A DNA stretch of 64,000 nt from an uncultured Saprospiraceae bacterium. GTDB lineage: Bacteria; Bacteroidota; Bacteroidia; Chitinophagales; Saprospiraceae. Positions within the stretch are counted from its first letter, which is position 1, and every line of letters begins with the position of its first letter. The stretch lies in assembly GCA_937981555.1 (NCBI GenBank), contig CALJOK010000088.1, forward strand, positions 1 to 64,000, read 5' to 3'. Under the pieces are notes generated by a model. The model saw only the letters and a list, made by a program, of their open reading frames with translations, had not been told where the DNA came from and did not search any database. Below, piece after piece: positions 53,135-61,451 of this stretch. A program made the position numbers and the translations under genes.

Positions 53135-54493
53135 ATGAATAATTGGAGTCGCTACTTAGCTATTGCCATTTCATTGTTTTTAATTGGAGCTGTATTTTAT
53201 TATTTCAGCGACATCGTTGCCTATGTTTTAATCGCATGGGTTTTGTCGATGGTAGGTCAACCAATTAATGAGTTTTATAAAAAATATTTAAAATTAGGAA
53301 GTGGTGGAAGTGCGGGATTAACTTTAGTAACATTCATATTTTTAATGACAGGATTGGCTTGGGTTTTCGTTCCACCAATGATTAAGCAAGCTCAGAATTT
53401 AGCTGGAATTGATTACGAAAGTTTGGTGGAATCGCTGGAAGAACCGATTAATAGTTTGAATAATATTTTGGTGGAGAAGGGATTGATGGAAGGAGAAATA
53501 ATTCTACCAGATGATGAAGTCACAAATGATACAACTTCTAATGTCATCGAACCGATAACCAAAAGTATTGAAAAGGATACTGTTCAAATAGGTGCTGTTG
53601 AAGAAAAAAATAATGAAGTAACTAGTACTTTTGTTTCGATTGATTCCATTCTTTTAGAAAATGGAGATACTGTTACCAAAACAAATATCACCCTTCAAGT
53701 TAACATCAACGATCCAACTGTCGAAGCAAAAACGCCAACGGTAATTGACCCAACCGCAGAAATAAAACATACAGATACACCTATCGAAAAAATTCAAAAA
53801 AGAATATTTACCGCTTTTAATCCAGGTCAAATTCCTCAGCTGTTTAGCACGCTAATTGGCTTCATGGGAAACCTTTTGATTGCAATTATGTCCATCTTCT
53901 TTATTGCGTTTTTCTTTTTGAAAGAGCAAGGATTATTTTTAAATGCCTTACAAGCAATCGTCCCAAGTAAATATGAAAAAGAAGTTATTCATGCGCTCGA
54001 TGATTCGAGTAGATTACTGCGGAGATATTTTGTTGGAGTTTCAATTCAAGTAACGACAATTACTGTTTTTGTCTCAATTGTGTTAACTGTTTTTGGAGTA
54101 AAAAATGCTTTGCTAATTGCCTTCTTTGCAGCATTGATTAATGTCATTCCATATCTTGGTCCAGTAATCGGAGCTACGTTTGGAGTGCTTATTACGACTT
54201 CTTCCAATCTGGATTTACCATTTTATGAAGAGATGTTACCGTTAGTTTTTATTGTTATCGGAACTTTTGCCGCGATGCAATTTCTAGATAATTTTATACT
54301 TCAACCATTTATTTTTTCAAATAGTGTTTCAGCACATCCGTTGGAAATTTTTATAGTAATATTGGTAGGAGCGAAACTGAGTGGGATAGTAGGGATGGTG
54401 TTGGCGATTCCAGTTTACACCGTCATCCGAGTAATAGCAAAATCATTTCTTAGCGAATTTAGGCTAGTCCAAAAACTAACCAAGAAACTTTAA
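53135..54493 (+). CDS. PerM/AI-2E transporter family membrane protein
   Basis: 452 residues with a start YLAIAISLFLIGAVFYYFSDIVAYVLIAWVLSMVG and a conserved C-terminal half: LIGFMGNLLIAIMSIFFIAFFFLKE, SRLLRRYFVGVSIQVTTITVFVSIVL, FFAALINVIPYLGPVIGATFG and AHPLEIFIVILVGAKLSGIVGMVLAIPVYTVIRV. These match the AI-2E/PerM family (E. coli YdgG/TqsA). The loop after the third helix is an unusually long Thr/Asn/Glu-rich stretch (about residues 90-225). The cargo is not predictable; the family includes permeases and Na/H antiporters. It ends in a 31-nt-arm palindrome. Confidence 0.88.
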   Translation: MNNWSRYLAIAISLFLIGAVFYYFSDIVAYVLIAWVLSMVGQPINEFYKKYLKLGSGGSAGLTLVTFIFLMTGLAWVFVPPMIKQAQNLAGIDYESLVESLEEPINSLNNILVEKGLMEGEIILPDDEVTNDTTSNVIEPITKSIEKDTVQIGAVEEKNNEVTSTFVSIDSILLENGDTVTKTNITLQVNINDPTVEAKTPTVIDPTAEIKHTDTPIEKIQKRIFTAFNPGQIPQLFSTLIGFMGNLLIAIMSIFFIAFFFLKEQGLFLNALQAIVPSKYEKEVIHALDDSSRLLRRYFVGVSIQVTTITVFVSIVLTVFGVKNALLIAFFAALINVIPYLGPVIGATFGVLITTSSNLDLPFYEEMLPLVFIVIGTFAAMQFLDNFILQPFIFSNSVSAHPLEIFIVILVGAKLSGIVGMVLAIPVYTVIRVIAKSFLSEFRLVQKLTKKL

Positions 54494-54495
54494 AT

Positions 54496-54575
54496 AATGG
54501 TTAACTGTTAATGAAGAATGGTTAACCTTCCACATCTTGGGAAGATTAACCATTCTCCATTAACAATTAATCGTT
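54496..54575. repeat. Imperfect palindrome with 31-nt arms, copy 1
   Basis: 54496-54526 is an imperfect reverse complement of 54545-54575 (core TAATGAAGAATGGTTAAC), with an 18-nt loop. It lies between convergent genes and is related to the copy at 57484-57571 in arm length and sequence. Confidence 0.7.
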
Positions 54576-54579
54576 AAAT

Positions 54580-55284
54580 TTAGTCTTGCTGCGCAAAAAC
54601 TTTTTTCAATAAATCAGAACTTCTCGCAGACACATTATTTCGAATATTCAATTCCTCTTTTGCCACCATCGCAAATAATCCGTCTAATGCTTTATTAGCG
54701 ATGTAGTCATCTAACTTTGGATTTTGTTTTTCAACAAAAGGAATTTTATTGTACTTAGAAACTACTTTCGTCCATTGATCCAACGCTTTCTTTTTATTCA
54801 AAGAATTTTTAATCACAGGTTGAAATTTACTATACAGTTGATTGTAAGTAGTACGATTCAAATAATCAGTAGCTGCTTTTTTGTCACCTTTCAAAATTCC
54901 CATGGCATCTTGAAAAGACATTTGTCTAATCGCAGCAACGAAAATAGGTTTTGCTCCTTTAGCGGCATCTTCCGCAGCTCGATTAATTTTTTCAATAGCA
55001 TTGTCTACTAAACTTCCTGCTCCAATATCTCGAAGCGTTTTTTCAACTTTTTGAGCTTCTGCTGGTAATAAAATTTTGTATGGAGATTTGTAATATCCAT
55101 CAAGAGCAGACAATCGATCAGAACCTTTTCCAATTCCAATTTGGAGTGCTTCTTTTAGTCCATTTCCAATTTGCTCAGAAGTCAAACCTGTAGCAGCCGT
55201 GGCTGTATTTAAAACTTGTTGCAATTCAGTACAAGCTACGAATTGAAAACAAATGAGTAAGAGTGCAAATTTTTTATACATCAT
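54580..55284 (-). CDS. DUF4197 lipoprotein (paralog 2)
   Basis: 234 residues with lipobox (FVAC, Cys18). It has the DUF4197 pattern: GLTSEQIGNGLKEALQIGIGKGSDRLSALDGYYKSPYKILLP, LRDIGAGSLVDNAIEKINRAAEDAA, MSFQDAMGILKGDKKAATDYLNRTTYNQL and DYIANKALDGLFAMVAKEELNIRNN. The LDGYY and KALDGLF blocks are the best-conserved parts of the family. This copy keeps the N-terminal part (GIGKGSDRLS...GYY) more fully than the paralog at 32835. Periplasmic, function unknown, transcribed alone. Confidence 0.93.
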   Translation of the reverse strand: MMYKKFALLLICFQFVACTELQQVLNTATAATGLTSEQIGNGLKEALQIGIGKGSDRLSALDGYYKSPYKILLPAEAQKVEKTLRDIGAGSLVDNAIEKINRAAEDAAKGAKPIFVAAIRQMSFQDAMGILKGDKKAATDYLNRTTYNQLYSKFQPVIKNSLNKKKALDQWTKVVSKYNKIPFVEKQNPKLDDYIANKALDGLFAMVAKEELNIRNNVSARSSDLLKKVFAQQD

Positions 55285-55444
55285 ATTATTTTTTTGTGAA
55301 AAAATGCTTTGTTGATTTTAATCAAATCAACATCGGTTTATAGTTATTTAAACGAATGACTTTTTGATAAGGGTGTTATAGAAAAATTAAAATTTTCCGG
55401 AGAAAATAATGAAATGCTGCGTCTTTCTATTTCCCCGTTCAACC

Positions 55445-55957
55445 TCAACCTGCGTAATATCTAGTACAACTTTTACAAAGACAACCAGGATATTTCTGAT
55501 CCAACATGGCTTGAGTTTGAGGATGAATTTTTGCTTTTTGACACCAACAAGTTTCATCTTTATAGCAAATTAAAGGATTACCACACCTAGGGCATTGACT
55601 AATGAATTTCTGATTAAGTTGCACCGAGGAGCTATCTAATTTTACTCCAGGCATTGGATTCTCCTTTGTTATTTTAATCGTTACTTCGTGGATATTGTCA
55701 AATTGAAATTTCAAGGCATAAACTATCCGAGCACCAATTGTCTCGATTAATTTAGTTTTGATTTTCATTTCTTTTTGACAAATCAAGTAGACAGTTTCGT
55801 AATTAATTGTTTTATATAAGTCATCTGTTTCAGCAGCTTCGCTAAAGTTTGTTTTTATAAAAACGTCAATGACATAATTATTTCCAATAATCTGCTCCTC
55901 TTCATAAAATCCGTGATATGCATAAAAACGCATACCTTCCAATGCTATTTGACTCAT
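55445..55957 (-). CDS. folB: Dihydroneopterin aldolase fused to a cysteine-rich CWC domain
   Basis: Residues 1-115 are FolB, which converts dihydroneopterin to 6-hydroxymethyl-dihydropterin in folate synthesis: IALEGMRFYAYHGFYEEEQIIGNNYVIDVFI, then INYETVYLICQKEM, KLIETIGARIVYAL and VTIKITKENPMPGVKLDSS. Tyr in AYHGFYEEE and the Lys in KENPMPG are the usual active-site residues. Residues about 120-170 form a second domain with eight Cys in a short span (CPRCGNPLICYKDETCWC, GCLCKSCTRYYAG), which matches the Cysteine_rich_CWC motif and should bind zinc. It is 55 residues longer than E. coli FolB. The two are in one frame with no stop. Confidence 0.9.
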   Translation of the reverse strand: MSQIALEGMRFYAYHGFYEEEQIIGNNYVIDVFIKTNFSEAAETDDLYKTINYETVYLICQKEMKIKTKLIETIGARIVYALKFQFDNIHEVTIKITKENPMPGVKLDSSSVQLNQKFISQCPRCGNPLICYKDETCWCQKAKIHPQTQAMLDQKYPGCLCKSCTRYYAG

Positions 55958-56265
55958 TTTTTCATTTTTTTCGTTCTTAGATAAATCTTGTTGTCAAGTT
56001 TTAAGTTGGAATCAAAACCAATCAATGGAAGTAATTGTTTCAATTTTAACTTAACCTAAAGATTATCATTTGACTAAGAATCATTTTTTATACCCAATTT
56101 TCAAACACATCAAATGTAGAATTTTTTTTTCCATAAAAAAACATCAAAACTAGAGATTCTACGTACAAAAAATGATTCTTAATTATGACAAGAATGTGAA
56201 TCATACTTTCTATAAGAATATGTATTTTTGCAAAAATAAATTATAACCAATAAAACTTTAAGAAT
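55958..56265. other. Intergenic region with a nested inverted repeat and a promoter candidate
   Basis: 308 bases. 56075-56093 (TAAGAATCATTTTTTATAC) is mirrored by 56163-56181 with one mismatch and a 69-nt loop. Inside lies a second pair, GTAGAAT/ATTCTAC. TATTTTTG at 56223-56230 fits the Bacteroidota -7 element for the acyl-CoA dehydrogenase gene, but no -33 is clear. No RNA gene is seen. Confidence 0.55.
56223..56230 (+). promoter_or_regulatory. Candidate -7 element for gcdH
   Basis: TATTTTTG matches TAnnTTTG 35 bases upstream of the ATG. The -33 position lacks TTTG. Confidence 0.4.
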
Positions 56266-57486
56266 ATGTCGAATGCAAATGGCAAAGCAACTCATCCAAC
56301 AACATCATCTAAAACTGATCGATTTCAGGGACATGATTATTATAATATAGATGAGTTATTAAATGAAGATCATCTGCTCGCTAGGGATGCAGTTCGTGAG
56401 TGGGTAAAACAAGAAGTAAGCCCAATTATTGAAGGCTATTCAGATCGAGCAGAATGTCCACAACATTTGTTCAAAGGATTAGCAGAAATCGGTGCTTTTG
56501 GGCCAAGTCTTCCTGCTAAATATGGTTGTGGAGGAATGGATGAAATTGCCTACGGAATCATCATGCAAGAATTAGAAAGAGGTGATTCAGGTATTCGTTC
56601 GATGGCTTCTGTGCAAGGATCATTGGTAATGTATCCAATTTACCGATTTGGTTCTGAGGAGCAAAAAATGAAATATTTACCAAAATTAGCTAGTGGAGAA
56701 ATGATTGGATGTTTTGGTTTGACTGAACCAGATCATGGATCGAATCCAAGTGGCATGATTACTAACATTAGAGATGATGGAGATCATGTAATTTTGAATG
56801 GAGCAAAAATGTGGATTACCAATTCACCAGTTGCAGATATTGCCGTTGTTTGGGCAAAAAATGAAGCAGGTCGAATCAAAGGAATCATCGTAGAAAAAGG
56901 AATGAAAGGATTTTCTGCACCTGAAATTCATGGAAAATTAAGTCTACGTGCATCCATTACAGGAGAACTTGTCTTTGAAGATGTACGAGTGCCAAAATCA
57001 AATATTTTACCTGAGGTAGAAGGATTGAAAGGCCCGTTGAGTTGTTTGTCAAAAGCTAGATATGGAATTGCTTGGGGAGCGATTGGAGCAGCAATGGATT
57101 GTTACGATTCAGCGTTGAGATACTCACAGGAGCGAATTCAATTTGGAAAACCAATCGGTCAATTCCAATTGACTCAAAAGAAATTAGCGGAAATGATTAC
57201 CGAAATTACTAAAGCTCAATTATTAGCTTGGAGACTCGGAACATTGGCTAATGTAGGTAAAGCAACCTCTGCTCAAATTTCTATGGCTAAAAGAAATAAC
57301 GTTCACATGGCGTTAGAAATCGCAAGAGAAGCTCGACAAATTCATGGCGGAATGGGGATTACTAATGAGTATCCAATCATGCGACATATGATGAATTTGG
57401 AAACAGTTCTAACTTACGAAGGTACGCATGACATTCACTTGTTAATTACAGGAATGGACGTGACGGGATTCAACGCATTTAAATAA
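56266..57486 (+). CDS. gcdH: Glutaryl-CoA dehydrogenase
   Basis: It oxidises and decarboxylates glutaryl-CoA to crotonyl-CoA, using FAD, in lysine, tryptophan and some aromatic degradation routes. It resembles mitochondrial GCDH closely: GIRSMASVQGSLVMYPIYRFGSEEQKMKYLPKL (Arg of the IRS motif is the GCDH-type substrate residue), FGLTEPDHGSNPSGM, WITNSPVADIAVVWAK, KARYGIAWGAIGAAMDCY, RDMLGG-like ARQIHGGMGI, and the catalytic Glu385 in TYEGTHDIH. At 406 residues it matches the mature family length. No signal peptide. A related palindrome follows the stop. Confidence 0.93.
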   Translation: MSNANGKATHPTTSSKTDRFQGHDYYNIDELLNEDHLLARDAVREWVKQEVSPIIEGYSDRAECPQHLFKGLAEIGAFGPSLPAKYGCGGMDEIAYGIIMQELERGDSGIRSMASVQGSLVMYPIYRFGSEEQKMKYLPKLASGEMIGCFGLTEPDHGSNPSGMITNIRDDGDHVILNGAKMWITNSPVADIAVVWAKNEAGRIKGIIVEKGMKGFSAPEIHGKLSLRASITGELVFEDVRVPKSNILPEVEGLKGPLSCLSKARYGIAWGAIGAAMDCYDSALRYSQERIQFGKPIGQFQLTQKKLAEMITEITKAQLLAWRLGTLANVGKATSAQISMAKRNNVHMALEIAREARQIHGGMGITNEYPIMRHMMNLETVLTYEGTHDIHLLITGMDVTGFNAFK

Positions 57487-57571
57487 TGGATAACTGTTAT
57501 TGGTGAATGGTTAATACTACTCTGTGTCAAAAAAGTGGTTTTAACCGTTCACCATTAACCATTCACCATTA
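57484..57571. repeat. Imperfect palindrome with 31-nt arms, copy 2
   Basis: 57484-57514 and 57541-57571 are imperfect reverse complements (core TTGGTGAATGGTTAA against TTAACCGTTCACCATTAA) around a 26-nt loop. They share arm length and GAATGGTTAA core with copy 1 (54496). The left arm starts at the gcdH stop codon. Confidence 0.7.
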
Positions 57572-57760
57572 GCTTTTTCTGTTAATAAAAACTTAAACTT
57601 CCTAGAACTAAGGAATTTTATGTATTTTTCTACCTCTTTTATCCAACAAAACCAGGCAATCTATACGTTTAAATTAAAGAGTATTTTTAAACTTTCCCAA
57701 TTGAGTGAGAGTTTTAGATCTTTCATTTCTAGACAAATAATAAGAATTGAAAAATACTCC

Positions 57761-59152
57761 ATGAAAAAACTTAAAGAAAAAAATATGTCTAAACGATTTC
57801 TTATTGCTTGCCTTTCAATCTTGCTTTTTTCCTTTGGAGAAACTTCCGCTCAAGGAGATCAACCCATCGAGTTAAGTAATCCTTCTTTTGAAGATTTTGC
57901 CCGACCAAGTAATACACCCAGAGGATGGTATGATTGCGGTGATATTAATTATCCATTAGAAACGGCTCCCGATGTTCATCCTTCTGGTGGGGTAGAACCA
58001 TCTTTTGGAGTAACTTCAAAAGCTCACGATGGAGATACTTATTTAGGAATGGTGGTGCGTTCAAATGATTCACATGAGTCAGTTTCACAAAGATTAAAAA
58101 AGCCCTTGATGCCAGGGAAGTGTTATTCTTTTAGCATTTACGTTGCTACGTCAAAAGTATATAAAAGTCAAATTCGGGGATCGAAAGAATTCGTCGACTT
58201 TGTAACACCAATCAAATTAAGTATAAAAGGAGGAGCTGGGTTTTGTGATCCAGCAGTAACGTTGGCTGAAACAAAATTGATCGATCATGCTGAGTGGAAA
58301 GAATATACTTTCAAATTTGAACCTAAAAGAAAGATTTCTTACATCGTTTTAGAAGCGAGATATCAGACGCCAACTTTTAATCCTCCTAATGGAAATATTT
58401 TATTGGACAACGCTTCTGCGATCCAGCCAATTCCATGTGATGAAAGTTTAGTGCAAAAACCAATCGTAAAAATTACGACTCCATCTGCTTCATCAAAAGA
58501 TGTGAAGACTAAAAATTATAAATTAATTGCGAATGTGAAGAATGTAAAAGAAAAGCGAAAAATTTTATTGAAAGTAAATGGTAAGAATAGTCGCTCTTTT
58601 ACCTACAATTCTGCCACGGGTAAATTAACATCTAATTTGAGGCTGAAGGAAGGTATTAATAAAATTGTTGTGAAAGCGGCGAATACAGGTGGAAATGCTT
58701 CTGATGAAACAACTATTAATTATGAAATTCCTGTAGTAGAACCTGTTGCGGTTGTAGAACCTAAGTCCGAAATTGAAGAAGGATTAGGTGATCTAAAAAA
58801 AGGGGAAACCATTTCAGTAGATCAACTTAATTTTGAAATAAATTCATTTAAAATTACAAATGATTCAAGACCAGCTCTAAATGATATTTTTAAATTTTTA
58901 AATGAAAATGCAAATGTATCTGTCGAAATTGGAGGACATACTAATCGGTTTTGCGATACTGATTATTGCCAAACTTTGTCCACTAATCGAGCAAAAGCAG
59001 TCGTTGATTTCTTAGTTCAAAAAGGAATCCCTTCTAATCGATTGACTTACCGAGGTTATGGAAAAACGCAACAAATTACTTTTTCTAAAAATGCTGAAAT
59101 GCAAAAGCAAAATCAAAGAGTAGAAATTAAAATATTAAGCCTCGGAAGTTAA
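57761..59152 (+). CDS. Secreted protein with a C-terminal OmpA peptidoglycan-binding domain
   Basis: Signal peptide FLIACLSILLFSFGETSAQ. I use the ATG at 57761 (MKKLKEKN); the MSKRF start at 57785 is equally possible, and the frame opens further at 57620 without a good signal. The mature part begins with a carbohydrate-binding-like beta domain (IELSNPSFEDFARPSNTPRGWYDCG ... HESVSQRLKKPLMPGKCYSFSIY). An Ig-like stretch (IVKITTPSASSKDVKTKNYKLIANVKNV) follows, then an OmpA domain (VDQLNFEINSFKI, VEIGGHTNRFCDTDYCQTLSTNRAKAVVDFLV, LTYRGYGKTQ, QNQRVEIKIL). It likely links the outer envelope to peptidoglycan. Confidence 0.88.
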   Translation: MKKLKEKNMSKRFLIACLSILLFSFGETSAQGDQPIELSNPSFEDFARPSNTPRGWYDCGDINYPLETAPDVHPSGGVEPSFGVTSKAHDGDTYLGMVVRSNDSHESVSQRLKKPLMPGKCYSFSIYVATSKVYKSQIRGSKEFVDFVTPIKLSIKGGAGFCDPAVTLAETKLIDHAEWKEYTFKFEPKRKISYIVLEARYQTPTFNPPNGNILLDNASAIQPIPCDESLVQKPIVKITTPSASSKDVKTKNYKLIANVKNVKEKRKILLKVNGKNSRSFTYNSATGKLTSNLRLKEGINKIVVKAANTGGNASDETTINYEIPVVEPVAVVEPKSEIEEGLGDLKKGETISVDQLNFEINSFKITNDSRPALNDIFKFLNENANVSVEIGGHTNRFCDTDYCQTLSTNRAKAVVDFLVQKGIPSNRLTYRGYGKTQQITFSKNAEMQKQNQRVEIKILSLGS

Positions 59153-59185
59153 GAAGTCCGATGTGTTAAATAAATATAAAAAAAC

Positions 59186-59226
59186 AAAAAAGCGCTGTTG
59201 GAAAAGTATCCTTCAGCGCTTTTTTC
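59186..59226 (+). terminator. Terminator after the OmpA-domain gene
   Basis: A perfect 12-bp stem AAAAAAGCGCTG/CAGCGCTTTTTT (59186-59197 with 59214-59225) ends in T residues. Confidence 0.9.
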
Positions 59227-59243
59227 GTCTCAACTATTGAACG

Positions 59244-59251
59244 TACTTTTG
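59244..59251 (+). promoter_or_regulatory. Candidate -7 element for pabB
   Basis: TACTTTTG matches TAnnTTTG 36 bases upstream of the pabB ATG. No -33 TTTG at proper spacing was found. Confidence 0.4.
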
Positions 59252-59287
59252 TGTTCATGTTTTAAATAAAATCCGTTTTACCTTTTT

Positions 59288-60646
59288 ATGATAGAAATTA
59301 TCTTCGATAAAAATACAGCTACATTCACCGTTGATGATATGCTTCTTTTTAAGAAAAAAGCATTCGCATGGGCAACACACTTTGAGGTAGTGAGTTATCT
59401 CGATAGCAATCAACATGCTTCGAAATATTCCAAATACGAAGCACTTCTTGCTGTTGGGGCCGAAGATGAAATCTTTCCGAACGAGAAGGAACAATCAAGT
59501 TTTGAAACATTAAAATCTTTTTATAAAACAAAAAAAGACTGGCTCTTCGGCTTCCTCACCTACGATCTAAAAAACGAAATCGAAGATCTACATTCCAATA
59601 ATATCGATAATATTGAACTTCCTAATCTTCATTTTTTTCAACCAAAAATAGTTATTGAATTTTCGGAAAAAGAAATTCGAATTCATTCAAAATATGAAAA
59701 AGCCATTTCGGTTTTTGAAAAAATAAATCAAACTTCCTCTCTCGATCAAACTACTTTTTCTAATAAAAAAATAGAAAGAAAGGATATCCAACAACGGATT
59801 TCAAAAGAAGAATATTTAGAAACTATAGGTCAAATAAAATCTCACATTGGCAAAGGAAATATTTATGAAATGAATTTCTGCCAAGAGTTTTTTGTTGAAG
59901 AGGCAGAAGTGAATCCATATGTTTTATTTGAACAATTTAATGAGATAGGGAAAGCACCCTTTGCTGCTTTTTACAAATTCAAAAATAAATATTTGCTTTG
60001 CGAAAGTCCCGAAAGATTTGTGACGAAGCAAGACCAAAAGATAATTTCCCAACCAATCAAAGGAACGATCAAGAGAGGAGCAACTGTCGAAGAAGATGAG
60101 CAACTCAAAAAGCAATTGTACCATTCGCCAAAAGATCGATCTGAAAATGTGATGATTGTAGATTTGGTTCGAAATGATTTTGGGAAAAGTTGCAAAGCAG
60201 GTTCTGTTGAAGTGGAAGAGTTATTCGGAATTTATTCCTTTGAGCAAGTGCATCAAATGATTTCCACCATCGTTGGTGAATTGGAAGAAGAGATCCATTT
60301 TGTAGATGCTATCAAAAATGCTTACCCAATGGGATCAATGACAGGTGCACCCAAAATTCGAGCGATGGAACTTATCGAACAATTTGAAAAAACGAAAAGA
60401 GGATTATATTCAGGAGCAGTTGGGTACATTACACCTGCTGGAGATTTTGATTTTAATGTTGTGATTCGTAGCATGATTTACAATTCGGATAAGAAATATT
60501 TGTCATACCAAACAGGTGGAGCTATTGTTTTTGATTCAAGTCCTGAAGGAGAATATGAAGAATGTTTACTCAAAGCCAAAGGGTTTTACGAAGTGATAGA
60601 AAATAGTATTGATCGAAAAGACCAAGGGAAAACTGATCACTCATAA
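59288..60646 (+). CDS. pabB: Aminodeoxychorismate synthase component I
   Basis: PabB makes 4-amino-4-deoxychorismate for folate, with PabA (not seen here). The C-terminal chorismate-binding domain (about 160-445) has the PabB-type PIKGT motif (SQPIKGTIKRGATVEED) rather than the PIAGT of TrpE. It also has NVMIVDLVRNDFGK, YSFEQVHQMISTIVGEL, AIKNAYPMGSMTGAPKIRAMELIE, RGLYSGAVGYI and SYQTGGAIVFDS. The 150-residue N-terminus is the usual poorly conserved domain. Together with folB 4 kb away it indicates folate synthesis. The stop is 30 bases before the TetR gene. Confidence 0.93.
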   Translation: MIEIIFDKNTATFTVDDMLLFKKKAFAWATHFEVVSYLDSNQHASKYSKYEALLAVGAEDEIFPNEKEQSSFETLKSFYKTKKDWLFGFLTYDLKNEIEDLHSNNIDNIELPNLHFFQPKIVIEFSEKEIRIHSKYEKAISVFEKINQTSSLDQTTFSNKKIERKDIQQRISKEEYLETIGQIKSHIGKGNIYEMNFCQEFFVEEAEVNPYVLFEQFNEIGKAPFAAFYKFKNKYLLCESPERFVTKQDQKIISQPIKGTIKRGATVEEDEQLKKQLYHSPKDRSENVMIVDLVRNDFGKSCKAGSVEVEELFGIYSFEQVHQMISTIVGELEEEIHFVDAIKNAYPMGSMTGAPKIRAMELIEQFEKTKRGLYSGAVGYITPAGDFDFNVVIRSMIYNSDKKYLSYQTGGAIVFDSSPEGEYEECLLKAKGFYEVIENSIDRKDQGKTDHS

Positions 60647-60678
60647 TTCATCATTAAATTTTTTCCTAAATTTGTGTC

Positions 60679-61272
60679 ATGGTAAAAAAAGATAAATCGA
60701 GACGAACTGAAATTTTGGAAAAAGCAGCAATCCTTTTTCACAAGAAAGGTTACTCTGCAACTTCTGTTCGAAATATCGCACAGGAAATGAAAATGGAATC
60801 TGCCAGTTTGTACAACCATATTAAATCGAAACAAGAAATCCTCCAAGCCATTTTACTTCCTCTAGCGCATCGTTACACAAAAGGTATTCAAGAGATTTCA
60901 AACTCGCCACTCACTTCCATCCAACAACTCGAACGCATCATTGCTGACCAAATTAGGATCACTATAGAAGATACAGATGGCGTTTCGTTGATTCCAAACG
61001 AGTGGGTTCATTTGGAAAAAACGAAAGAACGCGATGCGCTAAAAGAATTTTTAGATCTAAGAAATCTTTATGAAAAGGAGTTTAAAAAAGTATTTAAGAA
61101 TTGTATCAAAGATGGCTATTTGAGAAAAGTAAATGTTGACATTGCAGTTTTTTCCATTTTATCGACTTTGCGTTGGTTATATTCATGGTATTCAAAAAAT
61201 CAAAATATCAATCCGTTAGTTTTAGAAACGGAACTACTTAATAATTTAATCGGAGGGCTAAAAAAGACGTGA
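60679..61272 (+). CDS. TetR/AcrR-family transcriptional regulator
   Basis: 197 residues. The N-terminal TetR DNA-binding domain is clear (RRTEILEKAAILFHKKGYSATSVRNIAQEMKMESASLYNHIKSKQEIL, with a helix-turn-helix at about 28-47). The C-terminal ligand/dimer domain is divergent (DTDGVSLIPNEWVHLEKTKERDALKEFLDLR, IAVFSILSTLRWLYSWYS), typical of TetR regulators of fatty-acyl or phenylacetyl-CoA catabolism genes. TAAATTTG lies right before the ATG, which might give a near-leaderless start, but no -33 accompanies it. It may control the PaaE-like gene at the right edge, but a repeat-protein gene lies between. Confidence 0.9.
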   Translation: MVKKDKSRRTEILEKAAILFHKKGYSATSVRNIAQEMKMESASLYNHIKSKQEILQAILLPLAHRYTKGIQEISNSPLTSIQQLERIIADQIRITIEDTDGVSLIPNEWVHLEKTKERDALKEFLDLRNLYEKEFKKVFKNCIKDGYLRKVNVDIAVFSILSTLRWLYSWYSKNQNINPLVLETELLNNLIGGLKKT

Positions 61273-61451
61273 ATTTTACCTTTTACTAAAAGCATTTCCG
61301 AGATTTTAATTAAAAAATCACTTATCTTACACACTTTAAGAGAAACAATTTAAAACCTTTAAAATTTCTTTCCTCCAAAAAACTACTAAGACCCTCCTTC
61401 CAATCCGATATTTTTAAACATACTTTTTAGCAAACATTCACATTCACTAAC

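Noticed and set aside
60667-60674. TAAATTTG as the promoter of the TetR gene
   Set aside because: It would start transcription at the ATG itself and has no -33 element; leaderless use is possible but unsupported.
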